A stretch of 64,000 nt of DNA from Atopsyche davidsoni (GCA_022113835.1 JAILWY010000024.1:5336501-5400500), one strand, 5' to 3'. Counted from the first letter of the stretch, positions 9,580 through 22,361 are shown. Translations and numbers: made by a program. Notes: a model not told the origin generated them from the sequence alone.

Positions 9580-11080
9580 TACGAGTACACAATCGAAATT
9601 AAAACCATGTTTTTAGGCTTTTACAGCAGTTTTCATTAGATGATTCGTTTTCTTGGATGCTGAGCTGCTTGAAGTTTTCTAATTTCTATGACCACCTTCA
9701 GGGATTTTTAAAAAATTCATGTAAATTATTCCAGTCTTGACTATTATTTTTTCTTCTCAATAATAAAAAAAGACATCACAAAACATGACAATTTTATCAC
9801 AACATTTTTTCCATTTCATCCCTCCGGCCCCGAGGCTTTATACCCATCCTTTCAGTGATGGAATAATCTGAAAAAATGCATTAACGGCATATAAAGATTT
9901 GATTTCCCATATAAATTTAAATTCCCCCCTCGATTTCCCCGTATATCCCGCCGTAAACAGACATATAAAACTGCTTTTACCATTATCATTTTATTAGAGG
10001 GATCACATCTGAGAGAAGTTTCTGTAGTATTTGTTTCACGGAGGTTTATTGAATGCATATAATAAACACCATGCCTTACAAGCCCGAAAGCTCGGCTTGC
10101 CTTTCTAGAATACGCAACGGAAATCATTAAACATTGTTTTTTTATTTTTTATCTTAGTATTATTTTTAAATTTATCAAAGTATTAGCTTAATAAAAAATT
10201 TGCATTATAAATATCTTCATTGTTCTATGAAGTAATACTAAATTTCTTTATAAATATTACTATGCTTTTTTATGATGTGTGTTTATTAAATGCGATTATT
10301 TCATTCGGTTTTGTGCTTTTCTTTGAATGGTTATCAAATTATTTCAATATATTTTCAGAAAATTACGAAAAAGAGAGCCGAGAATCGGCTTTGTCTGTGC
10401 TGACTAAAAAGCCATGAATGAAGATTTTATGAATTGAAAATTCTTCAATAATATATTATTTTCCTTTTAATGTGTAAAAAAAAAAAAAAAGGCTTCCAGC
10501 GATTCGAAAAAATATTTCATACAAAATAAAAGAAACCAGCGACGTGTTTTTCTTTGATTATTTTCTTCCCTGACAGCGCGTCAAAAATAACATTTATCTG
10601 AAAGAAAATGAGACTCTGACCAAAACGCCGAGACAAGTTATTTACTTTAAATGTATTACATTTTATCTTTAATATATATTTGAAAAAATACATAAATAAA
10701 ATTAATTTTTTATGTTATTTTGGGTATACACTTTTTTACTCTAAAAATTTCATTTTGAGTCCAAAATATATATTAAATACTAACGAAAACGAAAAACCTC
10801 ATGAAAAGTATTAAAAAAAGGTTCTAGTCTCATGTATGCATAAGTAAAAGATATTAAACTTTGTCGTTAAATTCAAAAAACACTCGGATTTAATTTTCAG
10901 GAATTTTCAGGAGTACCATTTTAAAAACTAGTAGATTTTGTTGAAAAAAATTGAAGAAAAACTTGATATACCTGTGGTTGGTCTTAACGGGGTTTTTGCT
11001 CCAGGGAGTTGGGAGGTCAGAAGGTTTGCAAAAAAAATAAAATAATGGGTGAAATATAAAGAAATTAAGCTCAGACTGTC
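9580..11080. other. AT-rich sequence in putative DH44 intron 1
   Basis: No gene or named element recognised. Composition rises in GC only near 11080, next to candidate exon 1. Confidence 0.55.
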
Positions 11081-11151
11081 GCGCCGCGTTTCACTATTAA
11101 CTCTCAGGTGTAATGCAATTATCTATCCATTAGAGAGATAATTGGGTTTAC

Positions 11152-11275
11152 CTGTCAGGAGTCGCAGTTTATATCAGTCGAGACTATCGACCCGCAGAGC
11201 CTCCAGGCTCGAAGCGCAGATGCACAGACCTCTGGAGACCGAAGACCCCATGGATTTACAATGACTAGCGAGACT
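11152..11275 (-). other. Candidate DH44 5' UTR exon 1 with upstream ORF
   Basis: This is an isolated GC-rich block in AT-rich DNA on the DH44 strand. It ends in a good donor, GACAG|GTAAAC (11152/11151), and splicing to 8301 would place one G before the DH44 ATG. It contains a 25-codon upstream ORF (11251-11174, start context CCATGG) that ends within the exon, so it is not an in-frame extension of DH44. Intron 1 would be 2850 bp. A separate non-coding first exon is common for insect neuropeptide genes. The assignment is inference; the true first exon could lie elsewhere. Confidence 0.5.
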
Positions 11276-11277
11276 GA
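11272..11277 (-). promoter_or_regulatory. Candidate initiator of the DH44 promoter
   Basis: On the minus strand the sequence is TCAGTC, matching the arthropod initiator consensus TCAKTY, at the upstream edge of the GC-rich candidate exon 1. The presumed start base would be 11275. I see no TATA box at the expected -30 position and only a weak downstream element, so this is a suggestion based on one short motif and its placement. Confidence 0.3.
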
Positions 11278-11766
11278 CAATCTATGCTGTTAATACAGTT
11301 CATTCCAAAAATGCTCAAGACCCACAAATAAATCATCAATCCTTTTTTCTTTAAATTAAACGCAGATACGATAAATTATTTTTTAAAATTAATTTATAAA
11401 TTATTTATTGAGTTTAGTATTTGACAGTGTTATTAAAAATAAAAAAAACCAAGTACATCAGTTTAATTACAATTGCAAAAAAATATTTTTGTGTATTAAT
11501 TTTATCCAATTTCTGATGTTGTTTGTGACATCTCTCCATTTCTAATACATAATCTCATTAATTAAAAAAAAAAAATATCATTAATTGTATATTATTTATA
11601 AAACAGCGTATTTTTAATTAACATAAAAAAATAATTACACAAAAAATATTGTTGATACATTTTTGACATTTTGGACGTGTCTGCGTGTTTTTTTTTTTTT
11701 TAGCAGGTCGTTAACAGTTTGAAAAAATATTTCAACATTTAATTAACTGCTTAGAATCCACTTCAG

Positions 11767-11790
11767 ACCACCTCTACGCAATGCCGGAGG
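11767..11790. repeat. 24-bp segment shared with 20920-20943
   Basis: ACCACCTCTACGCAATGCCG followed by GAGG recurs at 20920-20943 with one mismatch. Flanks differ, so this is a fragment of a dispersed element rather than a recent duplication. Confidence 0.6.
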
Positions 11791-12005
11791 ACTTTAATTA
11801 ATTAGAGGCTTACTTACAAAGGTGGGTTTGAATATTAATATACAATACAAAAAATATCACTGTATGTTTGCATTTTAACATTTGCTTTATATAGAATTTC
11901 GTACTTAATATATGATCCATTGTAATCTGAAAAAAGCGTTGAGGTTACTGAAACTAACCTGAAAGGATTGAGTCCAACAGCTGAAAGGGTATATTATATA
12001 GCCTT

Positions 12006-12510
12006 AAGGGTCTTGCTACCTAACCTTGTTTGGTGTTCATTGATTTTTTTTATAGAGTATTGAGAAAACTATAAATTATATTCATCTATTTTTTATCATT
12101 TAATTAACGTCCATTTTCAGGGTAAAATAAAATCTTGAAGATGTTGAAAAATTGGATAAAATGACGACTTTTCAAAACCAAAGTTTGTTAAAGATATATT
12201 TTATTTTAATTTTTAAAATAATAAATCGCACAGGGTTTATATTTAATCTTTAAATTCCAATTAAAAAAAATACCTTTAAATGTTTAGGACTCTTAGAACA
12301 TGGACATGACGAATCTCCGAATTCCTACACTTCAATCGGAAAAACACATATTTATCATATTAAAAGTAAATTTACAAGAAATAAAAAAATATTTTATTCG
12401 AAAAAAGGAATGTATCTAACTTTTTTCATTTAAATATTTTTGATTGGTACAGTCGATTTTTCGCAAAACGGACCAGAAAATGATCAAAAAAACTCGATTA
12501 TGGAATTTAG
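12006..12510. mobile_element. Second, internally deleted copy of the TTAA-type element
   Basis: The sequence from AATTAACGTCCATTTTCAGG through TCTTGAAGATGTTGAAAAAT to the CAAAAAAACTCGATTATGG end matches 8950-9375 closely. The left part is shortened: only GGGTCTTGCTACCT at about 12008 matches copy 1 (about 8600), after which about 300 bp are missing. The right terminus is degraded after ATTATGG and no TTAA duplication is visible. Confidence 0.75.
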
Positions 12511-12514
12511 GCCC

Positions 12515-14530
12515 GTCAGGCTTATAGGTAGACTGATGGTGAATATTTGCTATTTGCATTTGAAGCTATAAAATGAAACCAAAATTAATGCTAAATGAAT
12601 CAAGAGACAGTTTTTTTTCCAGCCTTATGATATAGAAGGCTTCGTTCCTCTTGACCTTTCCACGATTGGACTTCGTTCTCACCTCAATGGCGAGTTTTCC
12701 CATAAAACGTGACGTGGTAACTAAACCACACGGCATTTCAACTTATCCCCATATATCAAGTAGGTTTTATATACATTATTCTTATATGACAAAGCCTTTG
12801 TTTATGTTTGAAGTTACTTAGCAGAGGCCGAATATTTGTATAAAGGTCGGTAATGTTTAGAAAAGTTCTCAGTAAATATTATGAAGAAGCTTTGAGCATT
12901 GTAAATATATGGAGTAAGAGCTTTAAGTCAAACTTGCTTACCAAAGGTTGAAGTCTGCAAAAAGCAATGATTTTTCATCCCATTTTAACTAAATATTGAG
13001 TTATTAATAAATATTAATAATTCAATATTTTTTTTTACTGTACTATGAGTAGAAAAATGCATGGATGCGTTTTTTGCATATCTAGATATATATAAAAAGA
13101 AAATTCACGCTGTATATAACGAGCTTTAATTACTTTATAATTTATGCACTGAGTAGAATACAGCCGCAAATATCTCTGATTGCTTCAAACAGCTTGCCCA
13201 CCTGCCTTTTCAAGTCCAAACTCTGTACTTTTACATTTTGTGTTTCTCTGAAAAATTAGTTAATTTTTCGTGCTAAGACTCATTTATAAAAAAAAATATT
13301 ATAAATAATAAACTGGAGTCTCCAGAGAATCACAGCCTTGCCATAAATTATAGCTTTAATGTTTTTTTTTATGCAAACTATATGTCTCATTAATTATATT
13401 TGTAAAACATCACCAGTACATGAGAAACTGTATGATACATTTCTAAGCTGCTCACAGATATATATATATTTATATTGTTTATATAATAATATCTACGTAA
13501 GATTATTTATCTAATAGTAAATGATTTAAAATCATTGAAATGCTGAAATTAAAAAAATCTAGGTCCATACTTTTCAAACAAACACTGCAAAAAGGTTTTT
13601 TTCATTTTTTTCTAAATTTGTTAAATTTACGATGCCCACATAAAACACAAAAAAATTATTAAAAATAATATTATTTAAACTATGTGTAAAAAAAAAAATA
13701 TATTTAACGTAATCGCATAGTAAATTGATATTTTTTCATTTAAGTAGTACACAAACTAAGAATGATATTTATATTTAAGCTTAAAGTTAGAAAAAGCACT
13801 AACAGGTTTACTAATAATACTCAAGCATTATATTTATATATTATACTATTTTAATGCTATTTGTTGAATAAAAAAAAAAAATATATATATTAAAAGTTAT
13901 GTCTAAGATAATAATATGGATAATACTTGCAAAACAATTTATTATTTACATTGCAGAAATTTTTCATGCATAGTGAAATATTATTTTAAAATACCCCATG
14001 TTATATTTTGCCACATTTTTTCTAAAGCATGACATGAACGTTATGATTATTATAAACTTCCAAATACACCTGTGTAATTCCACATACGGTGAACTAATTA
14101 CCTCACGCACCTGTCCACACCTTTGCTTTTTTACTGTATACACTTTTTCTCATTTAACTTGATTACTAAAATAAAAAAATACATCCACCTAAATAAAGTT
14201 ATTTAATAAAAAGTCTACTGTGATATACAGCTGTTTGAAATATGATCGAGCTATAGGATTTGTCGAAATTAAACATTGAAAACTAAACAATTTATGGTTA
14301 AGGTTGCTTTAACGCTTACATGGACTGCAAGTAACTGAAAAATATCAGCATATTAACTTTTTTTTTAATGCAAATCAACATTTATTTCTTGAGCTTTAAG
14401 ATCAGATTTTCGTAATATAAATACACATTGAGACAGTCTGGCAAAAAAATTAGTCAAATATTTAAAAAACACACCATGGCTTTATTACGCCGACTAACAA
14501 GTATTTTAAGATATAAGTGTGACTCGAGGG
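12515..14530. other. AT-rich non-coding sequence
   Basis: No recognisable gene. Several poly-A and AT runs and no convincing repeat family. Confidence 0.6.
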
Positions 14531-14535
14531 ATATA

Positions 14536-14541
<6 letters not shown>

Positions 14542-14591
<50 letters not shown>
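14542..14591. repeat. (AT)n microsatellite
   Basis: About 25 uninterrupted AT repeats. Frames reading Tyr-Ile repeats across it are artefacts. Confidence 0.95.
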
Positions 14592-14593
<2 letters not shown>

Positions 14594-14599
14594 GTTCAC

Positions 14600-15515
14600 T
14601 CCCAGCTTATAATAAAATCAGACAATAATGAATGCCTCGCGTGAAGGTATTCAGGTTGGACTGAGGTCCTGGTTTATTCAGCACAGCTCTTCCTTTGCCA
14701 TGGCAATAATGGTGGTAATCTGTGTGGACCACCTTCCATACCAACCACCCTAGAAGGTCTCGTAGAGTGTTGTCGGTGGCAGCCTTTTATTTTTTATCGT
14801 GACAAAATTCAAGGAAAACCACCCGAGCTGAGTACGTTTTCAAGATAGATAGATATATATTGATAAGAAAAGCTAATAAGTATTTTTTTTTACTCATATC
14901 ACACCCTCGTCACTCGGTGATCTCGAATGGGACGTGCCATTTTTATTAAATAGAAACGTATAAATTATATATCGACCAGAGGGATGAAGGCTTGATAAAT
15001 TAAAAATCAATATCTATAAATTCTGCAGGTTTAATGTGTAAATAAGCAATAAAAATAAACATATTACTCTCAAGTGATTTCAGCTTTGCCGTTGAGGGAA
15101 CAAAAAAGGCTTATCGATCAATCTTGAACACTGAATGAATTTATTTTTCCCCAATATAACTGTGAGAATTTGGTTTACAACCCTCACGTCCGCGGTTCAA
15201 TGCCAATTGTTATTCTGAATATTGAAAAATAAATTAGATTTGTTCTGAAAAAAGTTACTAATGTAAAAATATATCGAGGTTTACAGGAGAAATTGCTATA
15301 CTGCGATTTGGCTATTTTTTATTATTGTTTCAATGGAAAATATTATTATTGGATTTAATGTAATATTAAATGCATTTTAGTTGAAAAAAATATAAATGAT
15401 AATACAAATAAATGACTTGTATTTAGTGTTAAGTTTGGTTTACTGATTAAATTATGAACTCTTTATAAAGAGGTTTTCAGTTCAATACTTGCAGCGACAA
15501 GTAATTTCCAAACAT
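14600..15515. other. Non-coding sequence with a GC-richer patch
   Basis: Positions 14630-14790 are GC-richer than the flanks but have no open frame or match that I recognise; they may be a retroelement remnant. The rest is AT-rich. Confidence 0.4.
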
Positions 15516-15517
15516 GC

Positions 15518-15518
<1 letters not shown>

Positions 15519-15547
<29 letters not shown>
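15519..15547. repeat. (TG)n microsatellite
   Basis: A run of about 14 TG dinucleotides followed by imperfect TTGTTGTGAGTGTGTG. Confidence 0.95.
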
Positions 15548-15550
<3 letters not shown>

Positions 15551-16202
15551 TTGTGAGTGTGTGCGTATAATTATATTTTAACTGAGTTTACATTCAGAGT
15601 TGGTTTTGCGTTAAACTCAATCCAATTTTCATGCGATGTTTCAGGATTTTTTCGCCAGATGTCCAGCCTTAAAGGATTACTGAAAAACTCAATATAAAAC
15701 GTGTGCCGAATCGCGGAAAACCCTGAACCGGTGACTATTAAGGTTTTTGTTTACTTTGATTTAAAAAAATATACCTTATAAACCAATCAAAAAGGCTTGC
15801 AAAGGCTCACAGAGGTTTAAAAGGACTGATTTTGTTATTACAAGTAAAATTATCAATGCATTTGCGTATATAATTTATTTTCATGATACAAAATTATTAT
15901 TCACTAGTCTAAAAAGAAAACTTGACATTAAATTTTTAAACAATATTGTCCTAAATCAAATGTTTATTTTAAAGGCTAACATATTTTCAAACTTTGTTAA
16001 ATATATCCTCTTCTTTGATAATTGATAAACTTTTTATATGAACGTGATATTATATTACTTTTTAAAGTATTTTATAAGAGAGCATTTACATAGTAAGAAA
16101 AATATTCATATCTTCTGCGCTTGTACAGTAAATTTATGATAATAGTGGAGTGTTGCAGTCAACCCATACGGGGTTGGCTGAAAATAACTTCTAGCAGTTA
16201 AC

Positions 16203-16280
16203 TTAACTGGCAGTTACTTAACGCTCGGTTAGACCGGCTTTAATGGCACTTAAAAGTTGAGCGACTTAACTTCCAGTTAA
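16203..16280. repeat. Imperfect inverted repeat, MITE-like
   Basis: Arms TTAACTGGCAGTTACTTAAC plus GCTC (16203-16226) and GAGCGACTTAACTTCCAGTT plus AA (16259-16280) pair over about 22 bases with few mismatches, around a 32-nt loop. A smaller hairpin, CAACCC/GGGTTG, lies just before it (about 16160-16176). This looks like the remains of a foldback or MITE element; no clear target duplication was found. Confidence 0.45.
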
Positions 16281-17326
16281 GGCTTTTCCAGACAGTTTTT
16301 TAGTCACATTTAAATTTCAATGGAGGTATAAATACATTCATTGAAGGCGTTTAAACTGAAAATTAATAAAAATGACTCGTCGAGTTGCAAAACGGTTTTA
16401 TCATAAAAATATTTTACTATGGAAAATATTAAAGTTTTGTATAATATTTAAAAAAAAGGATGCCTTCATTCGTGTATTTTTTAAAAGGCTTTTTAAAAGT
16501 CTAAAAACTTTCTATAAAATCCAGGCTTGTAAATTACTGCCTTCACAATAAGAGCATTTGTAGTTTTGCCAACATACGAGTAGTTTTACACAAGAGAGAA
16601 AATAACTCAAGGCTTTAAAAGTTTATATTCAAATCCACTCTGAAAATATAAATGTGGAAATATAACAAAATGCACTTTTAAAAACTCGCAACTATCTTTA
16701 GAGTAGTTCTTAAAACTAAAGATGGAAACTTTTATCTTTAGATTTTCAGTATATGTTCCCTTATTTTTCCAACTGTAAAAGCCTTACTAGTCTTCGAGCT
16801 TTCAAAATCACTAACGGAAATACTTCGGATAATCTTCTAAATACTCCAGTTATTCTAATTTTACTAACCTGAACGAAGCGAATCATTTTTCAGCAGACTA
16901 TTTATTTAATTAAATAAAAATGGCATCGAAATATGCAAAATTCATGCAAAATTAATGAGCTTTCAAATTTCAATACATTTTTCAGTTGAGAAATATAAAT
17001 ATGATTTGCTGCTAAAATAAAATGAAAAAAAAACCTGTATGATTAAAAATGCGGATTTGTTTCATATTTAATAATAATTATTCGTAAAAATATTTTCTAT
17101 TCATATTTCATATAAATACTGCCCGAAAGTCATTCAAGGCTTTCCCTTTTCAGGATTTACCATTCATAAATAATTTTGAATAATCCTTTTGATTAGGAGT
17201 CCCTAATTTGCAAACCATTAAAAATTACGAAGGGATGATTCTCGAACCTCAAATATATTACAGTATTATTATAATTTTAAATATATCCATGTTTTTCTAT
17301 CGATTAAAAAATATACTGAAAACCAT

Positions 17327-17366
17327 TGTGCTCAATAGCTGAAGCACATGGGTTCAAATCTCACCT
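17327..17366 (+). repeat. tRNA-like SINE remnant
   Basis: GCTCAATAGCTGAAGCAC resembles a pol III A box region and GGGTTCAAATCTCACC a B box, but they are too close together for a full tRNA. Most likely a truncated tRNA-derived SINE. Confidence 0.35.
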
Positions 17367-17369
17367 GTA

Positions 17370-20300
17370 ATTACGTAAATATAATATATTATTAAACGTA
17401 TAATATTTGATGTTGTGTTATCAAAGAATAACACCCTAAAAAAACTATTTGTTTTGATTTTAAAAAAAAATTGTGTAAGCATTAAGTTTCGTTAAACTGT
17501 ATTTTTTAATATTCATCTTGGTAAGGTATTTCAGACGTTTCATGAAAGAAATATATTTTTTTACACTTTTTAACAACCCTTAAAGAGATCCAACGGTATC
17601 GTTGAAAGTTCTGTCAAAACAGAAAATCCAAAGAGCTTTGTGGACCTCTAAAAGCGGAGAGATCTCTCTCTAGTTCTGCGATAAGCTCGTCTTACACTGT
17701 CACACACACGAGCGGATCGCCGCTACTGATAGACTTACGAAAAGCCGTTATACACGGGATTTTCAGCTATCCTGCGCCGGACTCTTAGCCAATATGTAAC
17801 ACTAATGTGAGTTTTTTCACTGCTCAAAAAAAACTTTTTAAAGTAGTGAAATTCTTCTGAAACAGAAGGTTAAGTGAACTCGATAAAGGCTTTTGAGGCT
17901 TTGGTAGTTTTTCTTTCGATGGACTGTTTTTGTTCCATTTGATTTATAAGACAATTAAAGAGACGTTATACTGCTGGACACATCTAGTTTTTATAGTTAT
18001 ATATATAAAATAAAATATATTTTTCAGTTGATTAACGATCTGCAAAAATTACTTTTCAAATTTTTAACAAACTTTTCTTGGTGGTTAATTTTATTTTGTA
18101 AACACATACTTAAATTTAAAACTAATTCATATTTGCTATATTGCATAAAACATTTAACCGTTCCAGTATTTATTTAATAAAATATATTAGGAAAAAAAAA
18201 ATACCCTACCAAAAGAAAATAATATTTATGGTAAAATTAAGAATTTCATTAAACTGTTTGGGTTAAATATAAACGCATATTTTCTTTTAATATAAGCACT
18301 TTTGTGATTCGGATATGTCGTTTATGGTTTAAGCAACCTACTGAGAATTATATTATGCTTTGAATTAATCAAAAATATAAATAATGTTCTCGTAACAACT
18401 AAAACATGTTATTTTTTTGTGAGTGAAAAATCAGACCCTTATACTTAATTAAGAAAAAAAAATTGTCGAATTTTTAGCGAACGACTTTTTTATGATACAT
18501 AAGTATCATTAGTTTGTTACTATAATAATTAATCAGCTACAATTAGTAAATCAAGATTTACTTGAGTGTTTTTCAAGTAATGTATCAAGTTTCTGCTAAT
18601 CTGCTAATTACGCTATTTGATTGATGAAAGAGACTTTTTGGAGACTCTCCACGTTTTTTCTACAAACATGATCAATGTATATACGTGTGAACTTTAAATA
18701 TATATTTTCCAACTTATCTCTTTAAATATATTTTTTTTGTGTTCCCACAAATAATATTACCAGTTTGAGGAAAGAGAATTAAAAATATACGCCAAAAAAA
18801 ATCAATAGTTCCATGATATAATTTGCTTATAAAAATGCTTAGTTGAGCAAAAAAAGAGTATCCTTAAATATTCCATATTAATCCTAAAAATATTGTGAAC
18901 TATCATCCACCTGAAAGGGTGGTTTTCATACCTGTTAATTATTTAAAAAAAACACTAGTTAATAGTTTATACAAGAAATTTAACATTGAAAGCTTTAATT
19001 ACAGTCATGACTCAAATCATTTTAACTGTAAGTTGAAATGTTCAATATTTCTTCTATTTTGTTTAGTTAAAAAGATTATTTTAAGCCGACAATAAAATAC
19101 CAAAATATATTATAATAAATACGATATAAATTTATGGAGATAAATATTTTATAAAAAGACTCTAGAAAAGATAAATATACGCGTAGATAAAATATAAATA
19201 TTCTGAAATAGAATTTTAAAAGATTTATTATTCAACGATTTTTGTATATAGTAAAATATTTTTTCAAAATATACACATGATATTTTTCTGTATTTATAAG
19301 GTGTGATTTTGAATTGAAGGTAGCATAGGAAACCCTTTCAGAGTGCCTATACATCATGAAATAACAATAAAAGCCTTAGAAATCTAAGGCACGATAGGTT
19401 AAGCAAGGCTTAGGTTTATAAAAAAAAAGGTATTTTTTAGTAAAGTGGCACAATTTTTTTTATGAATATTGAAGTTTCAGGCCGCACATGTATGAAAATA
19501 TTTATCATGTATCATAGAGTGATATTTTATAAAAATCTAAATATAATGATATGCTGTTCATATTTGTAGCAATACAATTAATTTCAGTTTTTTTTTTAAA
19601 TAAGCTAAGTGTTATTTATATTTTATAAGATGTAGTGGTCAAAATTCAGAAGAAAGCAGGTGAGAGAAGCTGCCATGGGATTCGTAATCCTTGCACCATA
19701 AAGTGCCACCCTCTACCTAAGGGAGGCTTACTCCTGAGTGACTTCAACGTTTATTAAAAATACCATAAGTCGTGTAAACCCCACAATCTCATATACGAGA
19801 TCCAGCAAAAAAAAGCGCAACCTTTTCAAAGCCTTGGTAATTATAATTTACTACTATTATAAATAAACATAATAAATACAAAACACCAACAAAGAATATT
19901 TTATACATATACAACTTTACTTATTTATTTAATTTAATTTATATACTATTGCTATCCTCAAGGCAAACATTATTGCAAAATGAAAAATCACAAAGAAAAC
20001 TTATTTTACTATACAGGCGATACAGTTTTGTAAAGGAAAATTTAATGAAAATTGATTAATTGATTAATTTAAAAAATATATAACAAGTGATTTATTATTA
20101 TATAAAACAGACTTTATACATAAATAAATTATAAATTTATATTTTTTCAGTACAGGCTGCACCTTGAATTAAGATGAAAATAATGTCTGTATATATACTA
20201 TATAAATATATTTTTATTGATAGTCTGTTTCATTTTAAATTGAATATGTTTTTCCTAGTTTTAACTACTATCGCAATATATATTTTGTATCTACATGAAC

Positions 20301-20800
20301 AATTGCACAATCATACTTAAATAAATACTTATACTATTTTATTACACTGAAATGAAACAAAACGTGTTTCCGAGAAATTTTATTTGATATATTAAATTAT
20401 ATAATAATATAATAAAGAGCTAGTTGTATTTTTATTCCGCAGGTAGGAAAAACCCGTTTTCTTCAAAAGCCCAGAGGCTGTATATACGCTTGGTTAGGCT
20501 AAAGATTTTCCAATGGACCCCTTATTAGACAATATAAGGGATTTTTTATAAGCATCGTAAGGGATGATTCTATCAAAATGACTATTATTTTATAAAAAAT
20601 TCTTTCATTTTATTATACAAAAAAAAAAAAAAACCTGTTATTATAAAATACACACAACGATTAAATATAATTTTTAGGACAGAAATGTTTGTTTCCCAAA
20701 ATGTTTACGACCGCTGCTGCATGCGAGTGAAAAATATTTATATTTTTTTGTATGAAAATATCTTCGAATCGAATGGAAAAAATAAATTAGGGTGTTCTTT
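17370..20800. other. AT-rich non-coding sequence
   Basis: No recognised gene. Slightly GC-richer patches at 17590-17790 and 19620-19800 show no usable open frame or familiar motif. Confidence 0.5.
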
Positions 20801-20950
20801 GGGTGCCGGATAGGAGGGTGGGTCTTGTTTCATCCCCTAAACATGTCCGGCCGCAGCTCGCAGCCCGCGGGGCAGCACTCCTGGCAAACAACAGCCAAAG
20901 GTCAGGGGTTCAAATAAAAACCACCTCTACGCAAGGCCGGAGGGATCGTA
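20790..20950. repeat. GC-rich dispersed repeat fragment
   Basis: This GC-rich segment holds the 24-bp block shared with 11767-11790 (20920-20943), preceded by GGTCAGGGGTTCAAAT, which resembles a pol III B box. It may be a SINE fragment; the family is unknown to me. Confidence 0.4.
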
Positions 20951-22250
20951 CTAGAGAAAAACCCGATTTCTCAAAAAAAATTAATATCTATGAATCCATA
21001 ATTACACTTATCCTAACAAGCAAACAAAATAAACTATGCGTGTTCCAAAACTGATACGTTTCTGGCATTTTTTAAATCTGCGATATTTACCTATATATTA
21101 AATAAATCACTTTTCAAATGGACTCGGATTTGGATTTGCCTAACGAATTGAGCTCGTTTCTAAAAATAATTTTTCAATGTATCTTTCCCGTTTATTATTT
21201 TTTTTTATTCATGGTTGTTTCTGTTTTATTACAGGCTGCGTGGATTATTTGATTCGTTTCAGGGAAATGAACACTTGAAAAACTGAGTGATTGTATTTGA
21301 AATCGGCCTCAATTGCGCCGTCTTCTTTGATTTTATCGGGAAAAAGTACCGAACGCTGTATCTTGTATTTTTATTGGTAAAATTTGAAGCGCACATCATT
21401 TTAAAACATTTCCAGAAATAACTTTTTTAATAAATAAAACTTCGCATAATAACCTACGTCTTATTTTAAAGTACCTGTATCTCATTTTTTTCGATAAAAA
21501 GACGTTACCGATATAAATTTATTTTATTTATTTAAACAAGTATGTGGTCTAGGGGATATTTTTATTCCATACATATTATGGAATTTCAGGTTTTGATTAC
21601 AGACATTAATTTTGAGCTAATCATACATAAAACTATTTTTTTAGCACACCTTCAAAAAACAGATACTTTTAACAAAATACTTGAAACTGATGATTTTAAT
21701 TTGAATGCAAAATCTTTTAAATATTCGCAAGTATTATAGTATTAAAATATAAAGTCGTTTATTACCTGCTGGTAGAGAGATGCTCAAACTTCTGATATCT
21801 GAAACAAATTAAAAATAAAAATTAATATCCAATATTCACATCACTTGTTAATATATTAACAAATTAAAATTGATTTAAAAAAATGCATTATTTAAATAAT
21901 ATAAATAAGCAAAGGTTTTAATGATTAATAATTATATAATGTCTATATGAAATGCCTGGTTATAGGAATAAGGCTATTTTTTCATTTTGGTAGTTACGTC
22001 AGAATATTATAGTTTTGATATTAAAACAGCTACCGGAAATTTACTAACATTTCCAGTCAATTAACCCATTTCGGATAATATGTTTATAATAAAAATATAT
22101 CTTTAGCATTATATCAAACGAAGTTTAGCTAAATCAATTATTGTGAATAGGCCAAGGACGTTTTTCAGTTTTTCTATTAAAACACCTTCAATGTGAGTTC
22201 ACGCAAATCACACCTGAAAAATTGATACATGTAAAAACAGAAGATCAATA
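20951..22250. other. AT-rich non-coding sequence with one possible microexon
   Basis: Nothing recognised except a 33-nt segment on the minus strand (21798-21766) between strong splice-like sites; see findings. Confidence 0.5.
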
Positions 22251-22327
22251 ACGTATGATAGTTTAACCCCTATCCTAAATGTCAGGTTAGGGTAAATAAG
22301 GTCATCAAATATCCAGGGGTATTCAAT

Positions 22328-22361
22328 CCTGGCAGATAGCCTGGGGGGGCTATCTGCCAGG
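22328..22361. repeat. Perfect 14-bp GC-rich hairpin
   Basis: CCTGGCAGATAGCC (22328-22341) and GGCTATCTGCCAGG (22348-22361) are exact reverse complements around a TGGGGG loop. It stands in a GC-rich patch (about 22310-22440) within AT-rich DNA. Too short for a typical microRNA precursor; it may be a transposon end or a structured element. Confidence 0.7.

Noticed and set aside
14428..14628. Frame with a run of Tyr-Ile repeats
   Set aside because: It is a translation of the (AT)n microsatellite.
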